Positions 56,834-64,000 of a DNA stretch of 64,000 nt are shown here, in pieces (position 1 is the stretch's first letter; the number at the start of each line of letters is the position of its first letter). The stretch is taken from contig NC_053035.3 in assembly GCF_002575655.3 (NCBI RefSeq), positions 87,321,322 through 87,385,321 of the forward strand, in the 5' to 3' direction. The notes under the pieces were generated by a model. That model was given only the letters and a program-made list of their open reading frames with translations. It ran no database searches and was not told the DNA's origin. Made by a program: the position numbers and the translations under genes. Source of the stretch: Aegilops tauschii subsp. strangulata (Eukaryota > Streptophyta > Magnoliopsida > Poales > Poaceae).

Positions 56834-56857
56834 TGTGTGTGTGTGTGTGTGTATGTG
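56834..56857. repeat. (GT)n microsatellite at the Sabrina-like insertion site
   Basis: About ten GT units ending GTATGTG. The solo LTR inserted right at its end, duplicating ATGTG. Confidence 0.85.
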
Positions 56858-58423
56858 TGATACGTCTACAATGTATCTATAATTTTTTATTGTTTCATGC
56901 TATTATATTATCTGTTTTGGATGTTTAATGGGCTTTAATATGCTTTTTATATTATTTTTGGGACTAACCTATTAACCGGAGGCCCAGTGCCAGTTTCTGT
57001 TTTTTGCCTATTTTAGAGTTTTGCAGAAAAGGAATACCAAACGGAGTCCAAACGGAATGGAACCTTCACGAGGATCTTTCTTGGACCGAAAGCAATCTAG
57101 AAGACTTGGAGTCGAAGTCTGGAACTCCACGAGGAAGCCACGAGGCAGGAGGGCACGTGCCCCACCCTCGTGGGCCCCTCGTAGCTGCACCGATGTACTT
57201 GTTTCGCCTATATATACTCTTATACCCTAGAAACATCAGGGGGAGCCACGAAACCACTTTTCCACAGCTACAACCTTCTGTACTCGTGAGATCCCATCTT
57301 GGGGCCTTTTTCGGCGATCTGCCGGAGGGGGAATCGATCACGAAGGGCTTCTACGTCAACACCATTGCCTCTCCGATGAAGCGTGAGTAGTTTACCACAG
57401 ACCTTCGGGTCCATAGTTATGAGCTAGATGGCTTCTTCTCTCTCTTTGATTCTCAATACAAAGTTCTCCTCGATGTTCTTGGAGATCTATTCGATGTAAT
57501 ACTTTTTTGCGGTGTGTTTGCCGAGATCCGATGATTTGTGGATTTATGAACAAGAGTATCTATGAATATTATTTGGTTCTTCTCTGAGTTCTTATATGCA
57601 TGATTTGATATCTTTGCAAGTCTCTTCGAATTATCGGTTTAGTTTGGCCTACTAGATTGATCTTTCTTGCAATGGGAGAAGTGCTTAGCTTTGGGTTCAA
57701 TCTTGCGATGTGCTTTCCCAGTGATAGTAGGGGCAGCAAGGCACGTATTGTATTGTTGCTATCGAGGATAAAAAGATGGGGTTTATATCATATTGCTTGA
57801 GTTTATCCCTCTACATCATGTCATCTTGCTTAATGCGTTACTCCATTCTTATGAACTTAATACTCTAGATGCATGCTGGATAGCGGTCGATGTGTGGAGT
57901 AATAGTAGTTGATGCAAAATCGTTTCGGTCTACTTGACACGGACGTGATGCCTATATTCATGATCATTGCCTTAGATATTCATAACTATGCGCTTTTCTA
58001 TCAATTGCTCGGCAGTAATTTGTTCACCCACCGTAATACATGCTATCTTGAGAGAAGCCACTAGTGAAACCTATGGCCCCCGGGTCTCTTTCCTATTATA
58101 TCACATCTCTTTTATTTACATCGCATCTCGTTTACTATTTTGCAATATTTACTTTCCAATCTATACAACAAAAATACCAAAAATATTTACTTTACTATCT
58201 CTATTAGATCTCACTTTTGCGAGTGACCGTGAAGGGATTGACAACCCCTTTATCACGTTGGTTGCAAGGTTCTTGATTGTTTGTGCAGGTACTAGGTGAC
58301 TTGTGCGTTGTCTCCTACTGGATTGATACCTTGGTTCTCAAAACTGAGGGAAATACTTACGCTACTTTGCTGCATCACCCTTTCCTCTTCAAGGGAAAAC
58401 CAATGCATGCTCAAGAGGTAGCA
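56858..58423 (+). mobile_element. Solo LTR, Sabrina-like (Athila-clade Ty3-gypsy)
   Basis: Runs TGATACGTCTACAATGTATC to GCTCAAGAGGTAGCA, 1566 bp, with a perfect 5-bp target duplication ATGTG at 56853-56857 and 58424-58428. The sequence agrees with the abundant Triticeae LTR I associate with Sabrina/BAGY-2. A CCTATATATACTC TATA motif lies near 57208-57220. No internal region remains, so it is a solo LTR inserted in the CACTA intergenic part. A 128-residue plus-strand frame at 57004-57390 is LTR sequence, not a gene. Confidence 0.92.
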
Positions 58424-58657
58424 ATGTGCGCGTGTGTGCATCTACGGCGGCACGACGGCTTCTATTGGAGGGAGGAGAGGGGCTCACAGCGCGGGCGAGG
58501 TCGAGGCGACGGTGACGGCGAGGTCCAGGCGACGGCGACGACGAGGCGAGGTCCAAGGCGACGGCGACGGCGAGGCGAGGGGACGGCGACGGGGACGGGC
58601 CGGCGACGGGGGCGGCCGCGACGACGACGTGCGACAAGGGCGGCAACGGGGGGCAGC
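58424..58657. repeat. GC-rich CGACGGCGA repeats of the CACTA element
   Basis: Short degenerate GGCGACGGCGACG units, part of the CACTA transposon body between the two solo LTRs. Arg/Gly-rich frames on both strands are low-complexity and not called as genes. Confidence 0.7.
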
Positions 58658-59934
58658 TGTAACATCCCAAAATTCTAAATTTTGGAATGTTATATTAAAT
58701 AGATAGTTATGATTGATTGTTTGATTGCTTGTGTGAAATTGAGTGAAATTCGAAACTTTTTGAAAGTTAAATGAGAGGGAATAAAAGGACTTTCCCAAAC
58801 TTTCACCTTGCGTTCGTGATCTCCGTGAATTCAAATTCTTTTCACCACAAAACCCTGGGGAGAAGATGACATGACTTCTTCCATTTAAATAAATGAAAAG
58901 GGTTTTTGAAAATATTTGAATTTCACTTGGAAATATTTCAAATTCAGAAACTTCAAGCAACTCAATGAGTTTCATGAGAGAAGATAAAATGACTTCTTCA
59001 AAACATATGAAATATGAGTTGGGAGTTTAAAAGGATCAAATTTAAAGTCCTTTTGGAAATTATTTTCAATTTGGAGTTATTTGGTTTTATTCAAATTATT
59101 TTTCTCCAAAAATAAAATATATGGAAAATAGGGTAAAATGATTCCCTACAATAGAAAATTGGAGAGAAATAATTTTGAAATAATTTTGGTATTTTTAAAA
59201 TGATTTTTATGAGGTTTTATTGCAACAATAGCACTCTTTGCTTTATCTAAATTTGTGTGGATTTTATTTGACGTTAGAAAAATGTTCAAGTTGTAGAAAA
59301 TGTTTTTTCTGAAAATTTTGATATATTATATGCCTATATAATATTCTTATTTATTTTCGTTTTTATTATTATTTATTGCCTGTGTTTAAAAAAATTCCTT
59401 CCGCCGACTAGGCCGGCCCCGCCAACCGGGCCAGGCCAGCCGAGCCACGGCCCAGCTCACGCAGCTCGCCCACGCCCGTCCCCGAGCTCCCGCAGGACTC
59501 CCGCCGCCGCACGGCATCACCGCCGTCGCCGTGACCCAACCGGACTCCGCCCCGGCTTTGCCCCTTTCCCACGCCTCCGAGGCCGCCCCCTCCATAAATA
59601 GCGCGCCACCGCCACCGCGCCGCTCTCCCCTCGCCTCGCCTCGCCTCGCATCTCGCGCCGCCGCCGCACAGTCGCCGCCGCTGCCTTTCCTCCGCCGCCC
59701 CGTGCCGCGCGCCGCCGCCGCTGCTGCCCCGCGCCGCGCCACCGCCATGGCGCCGCTCTCCGCCGCCTCACTGCCGCCGGAGCCGCTGTCTCGCTGCGCC
59801 GCCCTCGCCGGAGTTAACCGCCGCCGCCGCCGGTTTATTCGCCCGAGCCGGTAAAACCGATAAAACCACCCGATTTTATTTTATTAGTTCGGTTTTATAT
59901 TTTTAGATCGGTTTTCTTTTAGTTAGTCCTATTC

Positions 59935-60015
59935 GGTGAACGTTCGCTGTTTATCCCTTTGCAGCGAACGAATTCGTTCGTTAGCATCCGGTAACGAACG
60001 TTCGTTATTTAGTCT
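59935..60015. repeat. CGTTCG-type palindromes in the second solo LTR
   Basis: Two perfect 14-bp palindromes, GAACGAATTCGTTC (59967-59980) and AACGAACGTTCGTT (59994-60007), with GTGAACGTTCGC just before, in the same relative place as those at 15655-15735. Confidence 0.65.
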
Positions 60016-60844
60016 TTTTCTTTTTCTGTTTTAATTTCGGCCAGGGACCTAGATGTAATTATCTTTCTTACAGTTTAGTCCCTGATTTTCGAACGATCGC
60101 AACTTTTTACTCGTTTGTCCAAATCCAACAAAACCAACGCCCACTTTTTCGTCTTGATCGCCTCTATCCAGTAAAACAACTTAAACATATTTTTGACAGT
60201 TTTAAAATTTGAATTCAAAAAGATTTGTATTTAAACTTTGTTTGATCGTAACTCGAGTTTTATAACTCTGATTTAGTTGATTCTTTTTGCAAATCGAAGC
60301 TCTTGACCTAAACTTTCTGATAAGGCCAAATTCATATAGTTTTGGTACTGTTAGAAATTGTTTTATGTTGCAAGAGTTATTGCTTGGTTTTGATGTTTTC
60401 TGAATTGTCTTCTTCGTTCTTTCCGATCTTTTGAGTGATTGCTTATGTGTGGTTACTATTGTTTGCTTACGATAGATTGACCGGAGTGTGACGAGTAGAA
60501 CTATCAAGAGTTATGAGTGCGAATCATCTGCATCAACAGTACGAGGCAAGTTCACACTTTGATCATATCCCTTTATTACCCAGTTTTTATGCATTAGCTT
60601 GAACCCTCAAACATTGCATGAATAGGATCTGATTAACATGTGGGTATTGTGAAGTTGATGAGGTAGGAACCTATTGTCCTGCATTCAAACCTTGGGAGTT
60701 ACTTCTACGTTATGCTCATATTGCTCTGCTATGCTCGTAGACGTGGATTGGTTGGGTGCATCCATGACAGATGTGAGATTGTTTACTTAATGGTTCAACT
60801 TAAGGTGGCAACTTTAATACACATCTGGGTGGATTGGTAGGGGC

Positions 60845-60930
60845 ACCCTGGGGATATACCAGTGGACTTGCCCGGACACCTGGGGATATACCAGTGTTGT
60901 CCTAGGAGATCCCGGGGATATACCGTGTGA
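60845..60930. repeat. Three copies of GGGGATATACC
   Basis: CCTGGGGATATACCAGTG occurs twice and CCCGGGGATATACCGTG once, at about 35-45 bp spacing, inside the second solo LTR. Confidence 0.8.
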
Positions 60931-61902
60931 TCATCCTATGGTTCGCCACCCAGGCTCAAAGGGATCATAAGATTATTCATGCTAGAAACTTCCGTGTGCA
61001 GCCACAAGCTATTATGGGCTCTAGCATAGTTGAGTATGTTGCATGACCTCTTCCAGTGGTAGGCTAGCAGATGTAGGGGGTGTAGGTTGGTACTGTCTAC
61101 CCGGGGTTAGAGTTAATGCTTCTGAAAGACTGTGTCTCGGTCATCCGTTTCTCAAACACCATGTAGTGCGAGAAATCCAACGGAGGAGATCGAGTCTTGT
61201 GGGGAAAAGTGCGCAAACCTCTGGAGAGTGTACAAACTAATCATGATTAGCCGTGTTCCCGGTTATGGACATCTTGAGTATCTGGTTCTTGGATTATCAT
61301 ATGGATCTCATCACTTTACTTAATTAATTTGTTGGGTTGTTAACTTTTAATTGGGATTGAGATGGGGGTACCATTCTCAATGTTTCAACTACCATGATAG
61401 TTAAATAAAATATATTCCTTTGATGTAGGGAAAAATTGGCTTTTCGCAAAAACATTATAACCATAGAGCCTCCACCAGCCATATGTGCATGTAGTGATAG
61501 CCTTTATTCATCATTGCTCTATGGTGTGAATTTGCCAGTACATTCAATGTACTGACCCTTTGTGGCTGCAACGTCTCATGTTGCAGGAATCTTATGACGA
61601 GTAAGTGATATGTTAGTGTTACAATTTCTACACTCAACTTTGCCGTTGGTGTTGATGGGAATCCACAACCTTGTTGTTACTTCCGCTATTTGGATTGAGG
61701 TAATAGTGTTTACGTTATTTATGCATGTGATTTACCTCTGTTATAAATCCTCGAGTACTGTGTGTGTCAGCATACCGATCCAGGGATGACACTTAAGCAC
61801 AGAGACTTGACCGTCTGAGGTCAGGTCGCTACAGCAGCGATGGGATCGAAGAAGTAGAGGAGAAGAAACTGAAATTTTTGTAAGTGTTGTATATATAGGG
61901 AT

Positions 61903-62015
61903 GACCTTTAGTACCGGTTGGAGCCACCAACCGGTACTAAAGGTCAAATTTTGCCATTCCAAGCGGCGGGAACGACACCCGTTTAGTACCGGTTGGAGCC
62001 ACGACCCGGTACTAA
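61903..62015. repeat. CACTA inverted CCGGTACTAAA hairpins
   Basis: Two near-perfect inverted repeats: GACCTTTAGTACCGGTTGG paired with its complement at 61903-61945, and TTTAGTACCGGTTGG with CCCGGTACTAAA at 61982-62015. They lie between the two CACTA genes and match the subterminal words at 38740-38935. Confidence 0.85.
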
Positions 62016-63050
62016 ATGGGGTGCGCTGGCGCAGGTGCGGTGCGGCAAGTTTAGTCCCACCTCGCTAGTCGAGGAGCGCCAAGACCTGTTTATAAGCCCC
62101 GGCGCGGAAACTGCATTGAGCTCCTCTCTAATGCAGGCCTTCTGGGCCTAACTCTCCTACTATGCCCTGTGGGGCCTACTGGGCTTGCGAGCCTGCATCC
62201 TGGCCCAACTACAGGTTGGGTTCTAGTCGTATGCAGGCCGCTATGGCCCAATAGGTGGGCTTTTTTATTTAGTCTTTTCTATTTTCTGCTTTATTTAAAT
62301 TCTTTTATTTATTTCTGAGTTGTTTTTTTCCTGTATTTAGAGTTTCTTCGTGAATATTTTTGCTTTAGGTAGAAAAAATTACAAACTTTCTGTTAGTGCC
62401 AGTAGTTTTCAAATTTGAATAGTTTAAATTTGAATTATTTGAAATTTGTGTGAATCACTAGTTTGTGAATAACTTAACTTTAAAAATAGATTTTTCATTG
62501 ATTCTTTTTTCTGATGTTTAATATTAGTGTGTTTTATCATTATATTCAATTTGGCAATACTTAGCTTATTTAAAAAATGAAATGCCTTTGTAACAGATGA
62601 GTTTTCATCCGAAACACTGATACTTCGAAAGAGATTGTCCATTTTGTACACGAAGTGCATCCTGTTTTTGCCGCAACTCTCGCTACTTTTTTGCACATGC
62701 TATGTGGGTGAAATAATGATACCATGCCAACTTTCAACCTTTTCAGAGTTCATTTGTAGTGCTTTTCAATTTCAGGGTCATTTAGCTCAAAAAATTCAGT
62801 AAATGAATACAAAATAGCAAATGATGTCAGAAAGGTACACGTTTGTCCGAAGCACAAAAGTACATGTTTCAAGTGCCAAAACACATAAGCACCCTAACTA
62901 TTACAAACATATACAAGTCCGGAAACTCACTAGAGAAGAAAGTGGTGACAGTGAAGCCGATCACATCCCAGAGTGGGATCTTTGGGTGTGAAAGTTTTTC
63001 TTCGCGTGTGTCCCTTTGCGCCGTAACCATGGACAATCTTCATCATTTAA
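62016..63050. other. CACTA intergenic region
   Basis: Non-coding: a GGCCCA-rich part (62090-62260), then AT-rich sequence with words familiar from Triticeae CACTA spacers (GCTCAAAAAATTCAGTAAAT). Short frames here look like chance. Confidence 0.55.
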
Positions 63051-64000
63051 CTAGATGCTCGGGTCAATATTCACTCTGAATGGAGCAATTTCATCAAACT
63101 TTTCATAATCTTCTGATATGTCTGTCTTGTCATCCACTCCCACGATGTTTCTTTTCCCTGAAAGAACTATGTGGCGCTTTGGATCATCGTATGATGTATT
63201 CGCTTCCTTATCTTTTCTTTTTCTCGGCTTGGTAGACATCTCCTTCACATAGAAAACCTGCGCCACATCATTGGCTAGGACGAATGGTTCGTTTGTGTAT
63301 GCAAGATTGTTGAGATCCGCTGTTGTCATTCCGTACCGCAGGTCTTCCGTTACCCCGCCTCGTGTCATATTGACCCATTTGCACCGAAACAAAGGGACGT
63401 TCAAACCACGTCCATAGTCAAGTTCCCATATGTCCTCTATGTAACCATAATATGTGGCCTTTCCCGTCTTGGCTGCTGCATCAAAGCAGACACCACTGTT
63501 TTGGTTGGTGCTCTTCTTATCTTGGGTGATCGTGTAAAATGTATTCCCATTTATCTTGTACCCTTTGAAAGTCATTATATTCGAAGATGGTAACTTGGAC
63601 AGCAAGTACAAGTCATCTTCAATAGCGGCGTCATGCATGGCACGTGTCTGCAACCAACCGGCGAAAGTCCCCGTTTGTTCATGTGTAATCCAGTCATGAG
63701 ACTGCTCCGAGTGTTTGGAGCGTAGAAAATTCTTGTGTTCCTCCATATACGGAGCCACCAACGCCGAATTCTGTAGAACTATGTAGTGTGCTTGAGTGAG
63801 AGAATGCCCGTCCATACATATTATTTGATCCCCTCATAACGTGCCTTTTCCACCCAGTCTGCCCTTATGCTGCGATTGAGGAACACCAATCGGCTTAAGG
63901 TCAGGAATAAAGTCAATACAAAACTCAGTGACCTCCTCATTTTCATGGCCCTTGGAGATGCTTCCTTCTGGCCTAGCACGGTTATGAACATATTTCTTTA
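63051..64000 (-). pseudogene. CACTA TNP2-like transposase, C-terminal part (cut by window edge)
   Basis: The minus-strand frame enters from the right edge with KKYVHNRARPEGSISKGHEN and EEVTEFCIDFIPDLKPIGVP, meets a TGA at 63834-63836, then continues MDGHSLTQAHYIVLQNSALV. A DUF4216-like block follows: KATYYGYIEDIWELDYGRGL, NVPLFRCKWVNMTRGG, then EPFVLANDVAQVFYVKEMST, ending at 63051. These are C-terminal modules of plant En/Spm TNP2-type transposases, which bind and cut the CACTA ends; the catalytic part would be beyond 64000. Apart from the one stop (consistent with a former Gly codon) this piece is open. Confidence 0.85.

Larger units (their letters stand above)
58658..61833 (+). mobile_element. 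Solo LTR, same family as 13946-16671
   Basis: Runs TGTAACATCCCAAAATTC to CAGGTCGCTACA, 3176 bp, flanked by a perfect 5-bp duplication GCAGC (58653-58657 and 61834-61838). It shares both ends and internal blocks (for example GTGTGTCAGCAT with GATCCAGGGATGACAC, and CATCTTGAGTATCTGG) with the antisense solo LTR on the left. A TATA motif CATAAATA lies at 59593-59600, then a CGCC-rich leader (59600-59840). No coding region. Confidence 0.93.
38716..64000 (-). mobile_element. CACTA (En/Spm) DNA transposon with four nested retroelements, open on the right
   Basis: The left terminus is CACTAGTGCAGAACCGGGCT. Genes run on the minus strand: TNP2-like transposase (63051-64000, cut by the edge), then a second multi-exon gene scattered from 55962 to 39250. 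CCGGTACTAAA-type repeats occur at 38740-38935 and 61903-62015. Nested inside are an Angela-type element (39403-46558), a gypsy-like element without coding capacity (47692-53547), a Sabrina-like solo LTR (56858-58423) and a second solo LTR (58658-61833). Removing these leaves about 7.5 kb of CACTA sequence in the window. The other terminus lies beyond 64000. Confidence 0.88.

Noticed and set aside
57004..57390. 128-residue frame containing LYILLYPRNIRGSHETTF
   Set aside because: Lies wholly within the Sabrina-like LTR, which is bounded by a perfect target duplication.
58434..58706. Arg/Gly-rich frames on both strands
   Set aside because: Low-complexity CGACGGCGA repeats of the CACTA body, running into an LTR.
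59531..59854. Pro/Ala/Arg-rich plus-strand frame at 59531-59854
   Set aside because: GC-rich leader of the solo LTR just downstream of its TATA box; frames exist on both strands and the LTR has a perfect target duplication.

Overview
The window is repeat-dense nuclear DNA of a Triticeae grass (wheat, Aegilops or barley type). The organism is inferred from element families recognised by eye: BARE/Angela/WIS-type Copia LTRs, a Sabrina-like LTR, a SIRE/Maximus-type Copia, a Thalos-like Stowaway MITE, and a CACTA element with the CCGGTACTAAA repeats typical of these genomes. No intact host gene was found. The only cellular-gene trace is an exon fragment resembling beta-catenin-like protein 1 (CTNNBL1) at 37720-38040.

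Left part (1-28920) is a Russian-doll stack. A LINE fragment (28011-28920) holds an antisense Angela-type Copia (leader 25205-26273, 5' LTR 26274-28010). That Angela is interrupted by a sense SIRE/Maximus-type Copia (13463-25204, 3' LTR 23732-25204). The Maximus pol is broken twice: by an antisense Angela-type LTR (end at 13351-13462), which itself holds a very young antisense Tekay-clade Ty3/gypsy chromovirus (1-13350), and by a solo gypsy LTR (13946-16671). Downstream of its pol the Maximus element carries a long accessory ORF (18982-23211) preceded by a plausible internal promoter and a frame-compatible intron.

Middle part (28921-38715) is a mosaic of old remnants: a second LINE tail, tracts rich in CCATGG-type words, a 161-bp Stowaway MITE with TA duplications, two abutting PIF/Harbinger-like elements with decayed ORFs, an internally deleted hAT-like element, and the CTNNBL1-like fragment. 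Stretches at 30903-31275, 35961-36340 and 38041-38715 hold nothing I recognise.

Right part (38716-64000) is a single antisense CACTA (En/Spm) transposon that runs off the right edge. Its transposase (TNP2-like, 63051-64000) is cut by the window edge. Its second gene (Transposase_24-like region, DUF8039-like region, proline-rich linker, Ulp1-like cysteine-protease region) is scattered from 55962 down to 39250. It is split by an antisense Angela element (39403-46558) and by an antisense gypsy-like element with no gag-pol (47692-53547). The intergenic part holds a Sabrina-like solo LTR (56858-58423) and a second solo LTR (58658-61833) of the same family as 13946-16671. Both right-hand solo LTRs have perfect 5-bp target duplications.

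The most unusual signals are: (i) about nine hairpin modules, each introduced by TAGCCCCCAAG, inside the non-coding gypsy element, with stems of differing sequence; (ii) a tRNA-Lys(CUU) relic inside that same element, whose primer-binding site also matches tRNA-Lys; (iii) the promoter/intron/ORF3 cassette of the Maximus element; and (iv) CGTTCG-type palindromes kept at a similar place in two solo LTRs. Family names are from memory and no database was searched.
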